NCBI RefSeq assembly: GCF_035046485.1
Contig: NC_085137.1
Location: 250,455,233 to 250,519,232 of the forward strand
DNA length: 64,000 bases
Origin: Aedes albopictus
Lineage: Eukaryota > Arthropoda > Insecta > Diptera > Culicidae
Reading direction: 5' to 3'
Shown here piece after piece: positions 18,907 through 32,427 of this stretch (the first letter of the stretch is position 1; each line of letters starts with the position of its first letter). A program made the translations under genes and the position numbers. The notes under the pieces are model-generated. The model was not told the origin of the DNA and ran no database searches. It saw only the letters and a list, made by a program, of their open reading frames with translations.

Positions 18907-21900
18907 ATTTATTTCCAGCGTTGAATCGGCGTACGAAAAAAATTATAAATTCCTACGAAGGATAATTATATTTAGATAAGACTGATGATAGGGAGTTCAT
19001 TTTACCTACATTTGGTGATTCACATCTGTCTCATACATGTGGTAATTGCACGATTCACAATTCTATTCCAAATCTGCATAACGAGTGGCAAAATTTAACT
19101 AAGATTCAATTCAATATGGGTGAGTCGCTTAGCCTAGCGTCGGCTCAAACAATAGATTTCTTCAATTTGACCGATTGTAGAATAACAATTTTGCATGTGA
19201 CCTATATCATTAAGTAAATTCATAATTTAAGTTTAGATTAAGTCGAACTTTAGCCACTTGCAATTAATTTACCTAATTTAAGCCAAAAATTTAGTTTTTA
19301 GTTTAGTTTTAAGAAAAAATAGGTATAAACTCAGATTATCAAAACAACTGTGCTCTGGGATCGTTGATTCTATTCTTCCATCCACTGCTGTCAGATTGTT
19401 TCGTCCAACCTTCACATCTAACGATCCTTCGGCCGGTGCATGGGTGTGTCTATATCGTTCGAGGGGCTCGCGGATCGACTAGGCGCTACTAACAGTATCA
19501 TTCCAAACAAACAGTCTGCAGACCTTCTAGTAAACCGTCATAAAAACCTCACGATTACGTGTCCATCATGCAGTAATGTTTTAGCATTACATGGCAATAG
19601 GTTAATACGAAAACCATAACTTCAATCGCTCCACCCAATCCAATAAATAACTTTAACGCCATTAGTGCGCACAGTGCGTGCGCGATCGCGTTCCAAGTGT
19701 TGGCATGGCAGCCAAACTACTCCACTTGTTGGCGCCCTCTCACGTACGGACGGCCGGCTGAACAACAACATCGATAACGTCACATGCGATCACGGATCGC
19801 TGCTCCGACGATTGCGGTTCGGAGCAAGCCAAGATTCCCTTCTGATTCGTGGCACAAAACGGTCGTAAAATATCCCCGGCAGACACATGTTGCGTGTTTT
19901 TTTATTTTTCTCTTCTGCAGTTGTTTGCTATTTTTGGATTATCGTGCATGTTCAATAGAACAATTTCAATTGGGCTAGGCTTACTTCGGTTCCTTGGGTG
20001 TTTCTCTTCTCGTGAAGTGACGAGGAAAGCAAAGCAGGCGCAGCGCCTCTCAACATTTCGGCGCACGGCTGTCTGTTTAGTGTTACCAACGCGACACGAC
20101 AGACATGACCTGCTTGGATTTATGCGCGGTGTGTACCTACCTATAGATATCTGGGTGTCTTGTCTGGTTGTCGGCCCTGCGAAGGCAACAACAACAACAG
20201 CGGTCAGCAGCGGATGTGTTACATAAATTGCGTAAGTAAACAACTCGAATTAGCTGGATTAAGCAATAATTTATCGTTTCGACAAGTCGCCCGCATCTGC
20301 CCGGCTGATGATGATGGTGAGGCTGGAATGAGGACCGCAGGGTGTTTGTTTTCTCTCGAGGGGTTTTTGCACCTTCCGCTAACGGATTTTTTTTCTGTTT
20401 GTATCTCCGAAATCACCATGTGAACATGAAGACAGTCTAATGAGAGCTAAGATGATCATTAACAGAGCCAAGCCTAACTTGTAACTTGTGTCATATTTGG
20501 GTTTATTGCAGGAAACAGCAGTTGACTAATTTGCGTTGGTTTTTTTACTTGAGTTATTCACATGGGAACGTAAGGATTGACCCAATTATTTGCTTTTGTT
20601 ATTACCATTGAAACAATTAAAATTGTTTCAAACTAAGGGCTGACTCTGAAAACCAGTTCAGTAATACATATTCGCAAAACTTACAGTATAATGTTAACGC
20701 GTGGAAAATCAATAATATTTTCGTTGTTGCGTGCAGTGGCGGATTAAGGCATTGGAGATTCCGAACACTTGAATCATAAAGCTATTATATGATCTGTTCG
20801 GGGGGTTACCCTGATAAAAAAGATCATAGAGATAAAACAGAATGTATTGTTACAACACGATGAAATAAATGGTATTTACCATTATTTCAATTGTTTAAAA
20901 CGATAGAGTAACAACAGACTTTATGGTTTTCCACCATAGCATGTATTGTAGATGTCACTTTTACAATAAAAAATGGGGGTTGTTATGTATCTTTACCATA
21001 AAAAAATCCAAATTTTCTGGAGCAAATTCAAGGCAACTACCATTCAATTTATGGTGTTTTCATTATTGGAATCTCTAATGCCATTGATTTTATTGTGCAC
21101 GTATTGTAGTTCCAATACAGCATTTTCAGCAGGGAAATACGAACACAATATAATTTGTTGTTGAACAGCCAGTATTATCATTATTCAATGGCAGTGTATG
21201 ACGATTGTATTGGAATTTTTTATTAGGGAGGGGTTGGAGGAACCCAATTGCAGCACGGAAAAAAGTGTATAACATCAGTATTGCGACATTTGCACCCATT
21301 TAGACTCGGCCGAAATTCATTATCATCACAGTCGAATTTCGCACACGACTTCGCAGCGGCTGGCATGCACAAGTTCGGTTGAGTTCAAGACAGGGGCGTC
21401 GGATGCACAACAGGTAAACAAAATAAGTTTGGTTAGTGTGAAATTTCGCTGGGAAATGATGATTCAGTGGATTCTCAAATTATCACAGTAGTCTAAACAT
21501 TAATGAGAAACCCAATAGAATCGCAACAGGTTGAGCGCGCGAGAGGCTGCACTTTCAAAACTGTCACGTGTTTTCTTTGCTCTGCGTTGCTTTGATTATA
21601 GCAGGCCGAATTGAGAAACGGCTGGTGTTGCAAATTTTGTCTCGGAAAGTGCTTGCAAATTGACCTCCGGATAATTCGCGATTGTTATGAGAGTTTGTCT
21701 TATCTCCATCGGGGTTACTCGTCTTCATTTTCGGGTGGATTGGGTGCTGGAATTTGTATAATTTGGTTAGTCTGTTCCTGTTGTTTCTGCTAGTGACGTC
21801 CACACGTCTGTTCAGTGAACGTCCGTACGCCCCTAACTAGCTCACCGTTGTGATAGATCTTAGGGTCGGCTCTTATATGCTCAAGGGATTCACTGTCACA

Positions 21901-22130
21901 TTCATGAAGGGGACAGGACACAAAGAATAACGCAATTGCATGCATAAAAGGACTTCAGAACGCAGTTAATTTATAGACATCAAGTACATTTTACTTATTT
22001 ATTTTCTTCTTATGGGTTAGTGGTTTGGGTTAGTTATTCGTTGCGGCCGTTTGAGATGTTGGGGTCCATGGGGCATGCGCATTTTGGAACTAGATAACGA
22101 CTGCCATACCTTTGGGGCTAGGGAAATCAT
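18907..22130. other. No gene recognised
   Basis: A mix of AT-rich sequence and a GC-richer part at about 19660-20420. Frames of 60-125 codons overlap on both strands with no domain resemblance. A GGCGGATTAAGGCATTGG block at about 20744 resembles one near 53610 and may mark an interspersed repeat. Confidence 0.4.
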
Positions 22131-22135
22131 TGAAA

Positions 22136-22620
22136 AGGCGGCAGGGCACTCGTGGGCCGCCGGGGTTTTGATGAATTAGCCTTTCTAGTGACTCGTCGGG
22201 GTGGCTTGGGTGGTCTCCGGTAGGCACGACTGGTGCTGCGCCGGCAGGATACTCGTTGGCCCACCGAAGGCTTGATGGGTTGCCTTCCTAGTGACCCACA
22301 GGGATAGCTTGGGGTAGTCTCCTGTAGGCACGACTGGGGCCAAGACAGCAGGGCACTCGTTGGCCCGCCGAGGGTTTGATCAATTCGCTCAACGACGGCC
22401 CAGCGTGGGTTATGATGCCTGCTCGGGTGGATGATTGGCCGCCCGGCAGTAATGGAGGGTCCACGTGGAAAGGAAAGATGGGCGTCACGGTATTGTTCGG
22501 ACCATTGTTCGAATCCAGCTATGGGCAGCGTGTCATCGAGGTATCTGGTTTTGATTTTGGACCGGCTTCTGCTTGGGAGTTGATAGGCCGCCCAGCAGTA
22601 ATGGAGCGCCCCACGTGGAG
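22136..22620 (+). repeat. Tandem monomers of a LINE-like 5' region
   Basis: Three units of ~104 bp start near 22136, 22240 and 22344 and share GGCA..GCACTCGTTGGCC and GGTAGGCACGACTGG-like blocks. Two units of ~146 bp start near 22431 and 22577 and share GGCCGCCC(G/A)GCAGTAATGGAG. GC-rich monomers directly upstream of an ORF1-like frame suggest a LINE 5' UTR/promoter. Confidence 0.65.
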
Positions 22621-23047
22621 TGGCCGAATTGATGATTCGGCAGTTCCGGAATCGACACCCGTTTCGCGAGGTAACCCGCCGCTCTTCGGTGGTGGTATTC
22701 TGCGGCTTCGTACTATGGGCACTCGGGAAAACCGTCCTCACTGTCCTGGCTGCGGGTATCTCGTGGGCAGGCCTGTTCCGCGTGGCTTTTCGGAGCTTTT
22801 CTCCAAGTCTCTCGATGGGGTAGTTTTTTCCCGAACTATCATCTTTGACGGACTCTACTCGACTATTGTCTTCCTCTATTCCTTTCTCCTTCTATCTGTA
22901 CTCCTTTTCTTTCTTTTCCATCCTTTCCATTCGCCCCGACTTGGGTTGCCCAACGTGGCGAATTGCAGGGGTGGGTTAGTATACAATAATTGCAGAATAG
23001 ACAGGTAATAGTGTAATTATCCATCTACATATTATCTACGATGCGGT

Positions 23048-23792
23048 AGCATTGATAAAACACTCAATGATAGCATTTCCGATTTGCCGAATCTGCATTG
23101 GATGTGTGATGAATGTTCGAAGTTGGTGAAGATTGCGCGCTTCCGAAAGACTGTTTCTTCGCTCGGAAACACTATTACTGAGCTTACTAAGTATCAGGAA
23201 ACAGCCAATGCAGAACTGAAAAGTGTATTGGCTAAGCATAGTGAGCAAATTGCTGAGCTTTCCAACCGAATCAATGTCGCAACTCCTTCTCTTCCTGCTT
23301 CCGCCACTTCCGTCAATCGCCGCGCAACAAAGCGGCGCCGTACGGAGAATGATAAACCGACTGTTAAACCATTAATCGGTGGAACTAAATCAATTGTCGA
23401 CATCGGCATCGCAACCGTGCAACCGCCAAAGCCGATGTTCTGGATCTATCTCTCTCGTTTGCACCCTAGAGTAAAATCGGAATCTGTGGAAAAGCTTACG
23501 ATGGATTGCTTGAACTGCGAATCAACAAAAGCGATTCCATTGATCAAGAAGGGAACAGATGTAAACTCTTTGAATTTCATCTCGTTTAAAAGTGGGCGTA
23601 GATCCCAAATATCGTGCAATCGCTGTAGACCCGTCATCATGGCCAAAAGGTATTCTTTTCCGAGAATTTGAGGACAATCGTGCCCAAAGTTACTGGATGC
23701 CTGAACCTAGTACTCCGTCGATCGCCATCACGTCGGACTCTGCAGAAACTCCTCAACATGTTACAGCTTCCATGGACACAGAAGAATGCTGA
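23048..23792 (+). pseudogene. CR1/T1-type LINE ORF1, frameshifted
   Basis: The main frame (from about 23084) holds a WMCDECSKLV zinc-finger-like start, a coiled-coil-like stretch (about 25-70), a basic KRRR linker, and KPMFWIYLSRLHPRVKSE followed by LNFISFKSG. The homologous continuation (GVDPKYRAIAVDPSSWP, then GILFREF) is in another frame from 23592 to 23792, so there is a frameshift near 23590. The PHD-like start plus the WPxGxxFREF ending is what I know from ORF1 of CR1/T1/Q mosquito LINEs. ORF2 is missing; 24034-24230 may be the 3' end. The product would bind element RNA; this copy is dead. Confidence 0.65.
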
Positions 23793-24645
23793 CACCAGAG
23801 CGTACGCACAAGATTATTACCAAAGTGTTTTGACACTGCACTAACCAACTCAACTGATGACGAAGAAGTATCTACTGCTGCCAACAACAACCTTCTGCAC
23901 CCAGGACGCACTGCCTACAGCTCTGAGGGAGTCCCCGAGCCCCGAGTCGATTGTCGGGTAAGTGTATTAGTATTGCCTTTGCAAGTGCGTCGTTGGATCA
24001 CATTGTTATCGCATGCGGTAACACTCTACATCGTTGTGGTGCCTTAACCCTTCCACTAACAATACCCAAATTCCCGTAACACCTAGGCCTGAGAGGACGA
24101 ATTATATTTCCTTTCCCATCCCTCAGATGTCGCAAGGGCATGGCCAGGACAGCTCTCGGCCGTTGGAGGATTGCGTCAATCTTGTCTTAGAGTCAGAGAT
24201 TAGCACGTATTTACAGCTATGACTATAAAAGCCCTGTTTCGTACATGTACATCTAATTTAAGGTGGGAGCCTCTTAACGTGAAATGATTCATGTAATGCT
24301 TATTTCATACCGCTTATTGTATACCATGTACAATCAGAACTGCCTATCAGCATCATGAGATTAGCTCACCTGTAAAAAGAAAATATAGAAAAAAAACTTC
24401 ATTGTAGTACTCTACACATAAATTGATGTTAAAAGCCTAATGTTTAGGCGGATATTTTAAAGAAGATTTCAGATTAAACAATAATATTGCTATAGAACCC
24501 AACTCACTCGTTTCGAGATGTGGAAAAAAAAAACCTATATAGCTAACGCGTTGTGCACAAAAATGTAACTAATTTGATACAGTGGCTCAGGATACAGTGG
24601 GGTAGGGAAAAAACTACAGCTTTAAGCCCAGTTTCGTGTTCAAAA

Positions 24646-25023
24646 GGAATCGCTCAATAAAGTTCGTACTGGCAGAAACTTCGTACAGAGACTGCCATTT
24701 GAACTGTCATTTCTTCGCAACTGAGTACTGCGATCAACGAAAATCGTCTTCTTGAGCGATTCAGGCAAGGAATTTCCCATGCATTTACATATCTTGATGC
24801 TGAGAAATTCCTTCTGAACTGCAAACAGTGCTTTACATGTAAAAAAGGTATGCGCTTGAAACGGAATCGCTCAAGTAATTTTCGTTCAGTGCATCATTTT
24901 TCCGTGACCGGAATGGTCAAGAAATTTAACAAAGCAAGCCCCATTTGATTTGACGTTTCGTTTCAGCTAGGATCCGGAATAAAGCGACGCTTCCTTATTT
25001 CTTGAGCGATTCCTTGCCTGAAT
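24646..25023. repeat. Two linked inverted units with GAATCGCTCAAG ends
   Basis: GGAATCGCTCAA (24646) pairs with TTGAGCGATTC (24752-24762). GGAATCGCTCAAG (24863) pairs with TTGAGCGATTCC (25012-25023). The two units of ~117 and ~161 bp lie 100 bases apart, suggesting a small MITE or a duplicated one. No target duplication was identified. Confidence 0.55.
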
Positions 25024-27060
25024 TTTCCACGCATCGAGATAGGCCAAGAAATTTCTTGCGATCTACGTACTACCCATAAATCGGCACAATCATTTCGAAA
25101 GGGTCTAACCAGTGACGGCAATTGTCAAATTACGGTCGTCTGCACCGACGCCCAGCGGCGCCAGCGTCGTTGATTTGTTTTTGTTTTTATAGTCGTCTTG
25201 ACAACCCGAGCGGAATTCTCAGAAATGTATGCTTTCGAAATTCTATTGACCGCTGTCTGCTGAACTTCAACCACCTACTGATACTCAAAATCAGTATTTT
25301 CAATTTCAACTGATTGGTTTTAATTAAGCACGATGCAGAAGCAAAATATGCAGTTGTTTTGCATCACTCACCAAAAGTAACTATAATGCATTGAATTAAG
25401 GTAACATATCGGTATTTGCATGCCTAAAACCATAATAAATCAATTACAAATTGAAATATTTATATTCGAATTCGTCGAGCTGAAGTTCAGCTGAACTGAA
25501 CTTCAACTGCAGTGCATGACACTACAAGACGCCGCTTTCATTGTCTCGTCTCTTCATTGTCATGTTCATTCTCGGCCTCGTGTCTATGGGTAACTGTGTT
25601 TGTTTATTTGTGTTCGTTTTCGCACAAATTGAACATCTTTGTGCTGATTTTTTTCGACACTGGGTCTAACTGCATTTCGAGACTTCCACAACTGTGGATC
25701 GTATTTCATTGCTCCCACGCAATTCACCGTCAGAAGTTTCGGAAAGATGAAAAATTTCTCTGTCAAGTAATGTTCGTGAATGACGTGGGAAATATAAAAT
25801 AAGTTACGCCCTTTTGAAATGTTGGTGCCGAGTTAAACTAAGGTTAACGATTTAATATTTAACAAAACCATGCTAAGGGCTCTGGGTTCGATTCATAAGT
25901 AGACAAACGAGAACCTTTTCGTAATGAAAATGAACTTGACGCCAAGAATACGAATATGAAAAACTTTCATCTCAAATCCGACCCTGATTCCAACCCTGTC
26001 CGGATGTATTCTGCAAGAAAATAAAACCTCAAGCATCACCAATAAATCCGATGCAATAAAATTCGAATTCGAAATAAAACTACGCAAATGCAAACCATCG
26101 AGTGGAGCTCGTCGAAAGAGCACCGAACACCGGGTTGCTTGGATTTGCTCAATGACGCGTGCCGCACCAGTCAGCACACAGTGTTCCGAAACCAATCGAA
26201 GCAACCTGATGGAAAGCCACAAAATTCTCGCCACCATGGGAACCTTGCTTGAAGCGCTCACCAGCAATGTTTCCAGCTTTCCCTCTTGAGCAACAACTTT
26301 TTACTTCATCGCACACTCCCGAAAAAAAACTAAAATCTCATGTGCGCTTGTCGAAATGGGGAAACAAATTGGTGCCAACGCATCGAATTGCTATATAGCA
26401 TTGAACATTCGATGAACAAACATCGAGTTGAGAAAAAAAAAACAACCTTGCCGCTTGCTTGATTTGTTCCCGGCGAAAATAAAAGTATAAAAATGAAATT
26501 TGAATAGTTTGCACACGTTATCAAGCAGTTTTGCAGCTCCAGGGGTTGGTTGGTTGGCTGAAAAGCAAGAAGTCGTGAAAATCGGTCCACTGAACCGAAA
26601 ATCTGGTCGCAGAAACTTTCGTTCGATTCGGTTCGTTTTTCTTCTTATTTGAACGTACCTACTAGCTAGTTGGTAGGTAAGGTACGTTGAGTGGCGCCTC
26701 GTGGCACTCGAATAGTTTTTTTTTCTCTTCGTTTATTCAAATCAACTTCTAGCTGTAGACTTGAATTCGCCGACTTTTTATATGCACTTCCCGAGTGTTT
26801 GTTGGCGGCCATTTGTGACGGTGGAGCGAAAGATCCGATTCGTTTGGGTGATGATTTTCTCGGAAAAGATAAATCACCGTTTGTCAGGGAGTTTTCTTTT
26901 TCTTGAACAATAGAGTTCGGCTGTGGAGCAAAGAAAAGATACTTAAAGATTTTGTTTTATCTCTTACGAAAGAATCAGGTAAACGAAAGCAATCAGCACA
27001 TAAGTGAAATTATTAACGAATGAAGCTAGGTATCAATTTGCGTAGCCAGCTGTTTCTTCT
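25024..27060. other. No gene recognised
   Basis: Frames of up to 124 codons occur on both strands (for example minus 25893-26267) without domain resemblance. The composition is close to unique intronic sequence. Confidence 0.4.
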
Positions 27061-28010
27061 TTCTAATCAACTACGAAAAAGATAAGGATGGAAGAGAGGG
27101 ACACTTGTTCTTTTTGTTCTATCAAAGCCGACGATGGCCACGCCGAGTGGAAACTTCAACCTCAACATCTCGTCGTACCTGATATTCCATAACACTGGAC
27201 TCAGGATGGACCCTTGCAAAGCTTTTGAGATTATGTGACAGCATTTCCGACGCACCTTTGTGTCGTATGCCTGTACAGGTCGGACTCGATTATCCGGGGG
27301 CTCAATTAACCGGGGGCCCAATTATCCGGGGCTCGATTATCCGGCAAAAATGGCTCGATTATCCGAGGAAAAGTTTGTTTATGCTTTGTTTACAAGATTT
27401 AAGATTATAATATGTCAAAAAATGTGATAAACATCAAATACAATTTCTGAAAATTGGATTTAACCTATTTGAGAATTGTTTTTATTTTTTCACATTTTTC
27501 AGCTAAAATTTCATTTTTAAAAAACATGGTTATAATAATACCTGACGTTAAGTTCAGGCACTACAACGTCATGTATGTTAGCTTCTATGTTTAACGAACA
27601 GTTCTTGATTGAAGAACATCAAAAATAAAAGAAAAGAAGCATGGCTCGTTTATCCGGGTGATTCGATTATCCGGGGTGAAATAATTTTGGAGTCACCCGG
27701 ATAATCGAGTCCGACCTGTATTTGATTCTGGATGTAACTCTCGAGAATATTGTAGAGGTGCTCGAGTATACTTAGAATTGAGAACGCTCTGGCAATAGCT
27801 ACCAAGCTGGCGCTATTGAACACATCCATTACGTCGATGATTCCCCACTTCTTTCTCTGGTGATCGTTCACAGTCCCTCTCGAATGCCGAACTGGTTACT
27901 CGAAAGACCATTCTACACCCTCAGTGTACCTCAACATTCTACCAAGGCTACCAACTGGTCAGCGCTAAGTTACGCTCACGGCGAAGCGCCTCGCTAATAC
28001 CTCGTCGTTT
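27061..28010 (-). pseudogene. R1/LOA-type LINE reverse transcriptase fragment
   Basis: Minus-strand sequence encodes a degraded QGSILSPVLWN..YDEMLRLKFPLGVAIVGF (27067-27321). Further upstream (27720-28000) is a stretch homologous to the DVFNSAS..AIARAF region. It matches the better preserved plus-strand copy at 36303-36728. It is interrupted by the MITE at 27276-27718 and by several frame changes. Nonfunctional. Confidence 0.75.
27276..27718. mobile_element. Pogo/Tigger-like MITE (443 bp)
   Basis: The ends CAGGTCGGACTCGATTATCC and its reverse complement are perfect inverted repeats, flanked by TA on both sides (27274-27275 and 27719-27720). TA duplication and a CAGG..CTCGATTATCCGG end fit the pogo/Tigger branch of Tc1/mariner. 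The first 90 bases repeat a CTCGATTATCCGGG motif five times. No transposase is encoded. It sits in the LINE RT above. Confidence 0.9.
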
Positions 28011-28239
28011 AAGTATGATGTCTTCCATCTGTCTGGGGTTTACCTGATCGCCTTCAATGGTTCTTCATTCCACTACTATGGTCTTAAATCATCCGTCATT
28101 ACCACTAGCCTTTAACCTATAAGCACAACAGTCATACAAACCAGTAGCTACATGGACGGGTCGATCAACCACCGAGGAGAAGCAAAACGGTTGCAGAAGA
28201 GTGAGCAGGGTCAACCACCACGCCCGCCGCCCAACTATT

Positions 28240-28640
28240 TTGCAAGCTACAAGTACTGATGCTTACGTGCAGCACGATCTGACCTGCTGAAGACACGGGT
28301 ATTACTACCTTTTAAGCCTTCTCAGCAGCTCCAAAAGGTTGCTGAAAGTAAGGCCTTTATCTGCCCTGGCCCTTACCGGGGACCTCTTTCCAACCGCGGG
28401 TTCGTATCCAACTCAATAGATCGACGCAACGAGAGCAATGCTACCAGGATGTTCATTCTGCGGCCACTTAATCGCTGTAAGGGTCGATTTCGACCGCAGG
28501 ACACCGGTATGACCTACGAAGCCGACTCCGAACCCCTGGACCACGTCTTGAACCGCATCTGAACTAGCTATTCTCCGAGTCCTCGCGCTACCTCCTCTGT
28601 AGCTTCAAGACGATGTAGATGATAGATGTTGAAACGGCAA
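28240..28640 (-). mobile_element. R1/LOA LINE 3' segment, minus strand
   Basis: The reverse complement matches 37600-37870 of the plus-strand copy, including the blocks around GTCTTGAAGCTAC and GTCGAAATCGACCCTTACAG. Its order relative to the flanking RT and gag pieces is not that of one intact element, so at least two copies are joined here. Confidence 0.65.
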
Positions 28641-28899
28641 TTCAGCCAAACTCATTCCTACACATCCACTGGACAATATTGTTCGGAGCTGGTGTCTTCC
28701 CCGCATTTGATCAACGTGAAAGACATAAGAACGACGTCACATCTTTACATCCAAAATAGATATTTACATAGGCTACTAGCCTGCCTTGTGATTTTTATGC
28801 CGTGGTTGTGAGCTGCTGCGTCACAAAGTTAGTAAAAGTAAGGTAGGCAGCCAAACGTCAAATTTGGGTACCGGGGATCAAATGAAGTACTAGAAGTGG

Positions 28900-30700
28900 T
28901 ACCCGGTTTGAGCCCAACTGCTACGACTTAATTTGGACATTGGCCTTGTGCCTTATGATCTTCGGCGCCACATCTCCTACACAGTTTGCTCCTGTCAGGG
29001 CCTTTACAGTCCCATGACTTGTGTCCTGGTTCCAGACACCTGAAACATACCTCCGGTGGATCATGGAATGTCAGATGACATACATATACCAGCCTACCTT
29101 GATCCTTGATTGCCATAGTGTGACGAGTTCTTCCATGTCAGTGACCTCGCCAAGGATCTCTCCCGCCAAACTTTGTAGGCGGCGCCCTTGCGTTCCTTAT
29201 GGCGCCTTAGCTCCAGGATCTCGCTCGTACATCTGGTACTGCGCAAGTCGGCTCCCAGATCTACGAGGTTGGCGTCGCTTCGCATCGCCATCAAGACGCC
29301 GTGTACTTAGACTGTTCGGTCTTGATGACGAGCGCCTGTCGCCTTTCTCGTGATTGGCACCTACTCTTCTACGCCTTCTTGGTTTAACGTCCCAGTTCTC
29401 CTCAACCTGTTACTTCTTCTTTTTCTTCTTCTTCCTCTTCCGTTCGACTTTCGTCCACGGCGGGTCCTCCTCTTCGTTCACCTAGCCTTGCGGGCACCGC
29501 CAGACTGCTCCTCACCTCACGGCTGCCTCATCCGCTTCTGCGAGTGCTTATCACGAACACTCGCATCTGCCACACATTTTGAACATCTTGCGACAGCGAA
29601 GGCCTTCGTCTGTGTAGACTTCGTAACCTTTACTTTCACCGATTCCTCCGGTGCTGCAGTCTTCACGAGTCTCACGTGATCCTGCTTGGCATCGGCCATC
29701 GACTTATGAAATCGCAACAGGGCCGATTTCAGGTCCTTAATTACGTTGGACTTCGTGGACGCAAAGTCGATGAGCTTGCCAAGCTGCTGCTCAGCCACCT
29801 CGATCGCGGGCAGTCCTTCTCTCCTTTGGTTGATGGCCCTCATCAACCATGCTTCGTCTAGTATCTGCGTGCGCAGCTTCCCGCTCCTATTGGACCTACC
29901 TACGCGCTTCTCCTTAATGGAGACCTCGCATTAACGCGGTAAAAGAAAATACTTTGAAAAGGGGGGGGGGGTGAGTTCGGTTGGGGCCCTGTTCCCCAGA
30001 GGCTTCGTTAACGATCGAGCATCTTTCTCACCCCCTCGATCACTCATTCCTCGGTACGGGTCGCTTGACAACTTGAATTGGGGTTGGTAGTCCTATTCAT
30101 AGCCAGCGACTACGTGGCTGACTCGCAAACGAGAGAGTTCGTCAGGTTCTGGGACCGTAATCCCTGCTGTCCCTAACATTTGTTGGCGACTTCCTTACTG
30201 GTTTTATCGAGCTTGAGAGCGATGATCATTAATTCTGTACAAATACGTCGAAACTATGAATGCCAGCTCCCAGCTTCACGAGCTTGCCATCGCTCCTCAT
30301 TGTACTTCAAGACTTTCGAGTTCCTATACTCGTTCCAGGCAGATTCCAGGCGGCGTCCTCCTCCTGACCTGCCCTTGCCTGTGGTGGCTGAGGACCTACC
30401 AATCGTCACAACACCCTGCTCCCATCGATCCGGAACGGGTTTCCCTTTCTAGGCTCACCCCTCCCAGCTTTTCGGGACATCTGGTCAAGGTCCGACTTGC
30501 CTACATTACAGCCCTTCACTATCGGGGTTAACAACCTCCTGGCCTTACGAGCGTCGCTCGGTAGCCTCTCACCTGATGGCCGATTCGTACGTACGCTTCT
30601 ACGATTGCTTGACGTAAGTAAAGGGTGGACTTCGGCCCCGTCAGCTTCACGGACTCTGTCGCTGCCGCAGTTGCCATGAGTTTTTCATGGTCCTTTTTGG
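28900..30700 (-). pseudogene. LINE ORF1 (gag-like) fragments with zinc knuckles
   Basis: The minus frame at 28928-29116 has two CCHC-type knuckles, CFRCLEPGHKSWDC and CRRCGAEDHKAQGQC, the ORF1 C terminus of R1/LOA/Jockey-type LINEs. Further 5' on the minus strand, frames near 29517-29846 and the homologous stretch at 30600-30700 look like two copies of the ORF1 N-terminal region, with G and A homopolymers between. All frames are broken. Confidence 0.65.
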
Positions 30701-32090
30701 CCGTTTTCGTTGACTTAAGAAATGTTAACTTTATTTTTCATACAGCTCAAGTACTGTTCAAAAACAAGAAAAATTATTTTCCCCATCGCTCCCCACAATG
30801 CTTAATCCGGGCCTGGATGTCCTTACTGATGTTCGACTTCGAGGACGCAACGTGAATGATGGAGTCAAGCTATTCCCCAAGACTGTAGCACCGAAACAAG
30901 CTCCCTTAGCAATTAGAACTAGTAAATGGCTTGATCAAAAACGGCGTAACTTTTACCCATCTTTTACCTGTTTACTGACTCCACACTGATTCTACGAAAC
31001 TACTCTCAATCATGTAATCAGACCTTCCTCATAATGTTATAAATACATTTAATTAAGCGCTTTTACCTGACATAGGTAGCTTGCCATGTTGCCACAGACT
31101 ACTCTGGGTGAAGGTCACACGCCAACGCCAAATCGCGAGTTCACTTCCACTCGATTAGCAACGTCATGTATGTACCTAGTTGCAGCTGCAACTGCACCGC
31201 ACCTCAAGTGCCTAGGCAGCTACAACTGAAGCGTTGCTAATTTGCTTCAACTTCTGCTCTCGAACTTCAAATGCACCGAAGAACATCTCCTCGTTCGCTA
31301 GAACTGAGCAAGTTCCAGCAGCCTGAACCGACCGGTAGCACGAGCGTCGACGAGCAAATAAATTTAATCCATCCCAGGCACTTTGTAGCAAATATTTGCT
31401 TTCCAACAGCTCGTCAAGTTCTCTTGCTTGGCTCGGCTCGGCTCGTCGGGGTACGCTTCCGTTCGGTTCGAACGACGAGATCTCATCAGCAAGCCAGTCG
31501 AAGGGCCTCCCGTGCCCGTCCCGGAGTTGCTCGGCCGGATCCAGAGTCTAGTGAAGTGTGTACTATGTGGAGTGGAGTATGATTGATGCGACTAATAAAA
31601 ACACTAATTAATTACAAAAAGCATTCATCATATCGTTCCAAATGAATCAAAGAGTTTATTTAATTAGTAGCGTGCTAGGTTCAATTTTCGAGACATGCTC
31701 CTGATCCCAGTTTGGGACCGTTTACGACCCGGGAATGGGAACTGTGAACGACATCCATCGCATAATTGGACTGTGATGGGATGCAGTGATGGCAGGGCGT
31801 AGGAAGTTGCTGATGAGGTGCTTGGTGAGACATTACCTAAAAATCTGGCAACACTGACACACCCCGGAGTCAGATGAGGAACAAAACCGTAAAGTTTTAT
31901 TGCACTCTGGAGCAGCAGTGTCTCCTACGCCGACATGACTTTGATATCATTTTCGGTCTCTTTATGGCGTTTCAGTGACACCCTTCAACCGAACATTACC
32001 ACGTACTGAGGACTGGTGAAATGGAAGGCGAAGCGGGTTCCCCAACCGAATAATGAGAAATTTTCGCATGCAATCAAAATAGTACACCAC
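30701..32090. other. No gene recognised
   Basis: This may be the 5' flank of the host gene below. It includes a GC-rich stretch at about 31420-31560 without a supported exon. Confidence 0.35.
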
Positions 32091-32427
32091 CAGTCAGTCA
32101 GAGCGCAGTGGTGGCAGCCATTGGTGCACCTCCCCGTCTTCGTTCCGGGAAAACCCAAAGGAACTCGAGACACTGGCAAATGGATCGTTTTTCAGCGCCA
32201 TTCAACTGGGAATGCATCAGCGGAGAAGTGTGAACATTAGGTACCGAATCGAAAGCGAAACCTCGTCTGATGGCATGCATTCGTCGAATGAAGAAGGGTG
32301 AAGTGCATGAAATGAGTGATTCCGTTCTGAGTCATCGCCGAGGCTCCACCGTCGTTTGTCGTTGGTGTTGGCGTGTTGTTCTGGAAAATGGGGGGCATAG
32401 GACACGGAACGGAACTAAACGTTCGAC

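Noticed and set aside
19849..20243. Overlapping frames of 113-125 codons on both strands
   Set aside because: Mutual shadows in GC-richer sequence without domain resemblance.
22127..22741. 204-codon minus-strand and 210-codon plus-strand frames
   Set aside because: Both lie in the GC-rich tandem monomers and are low-complexity shadows; no domain.
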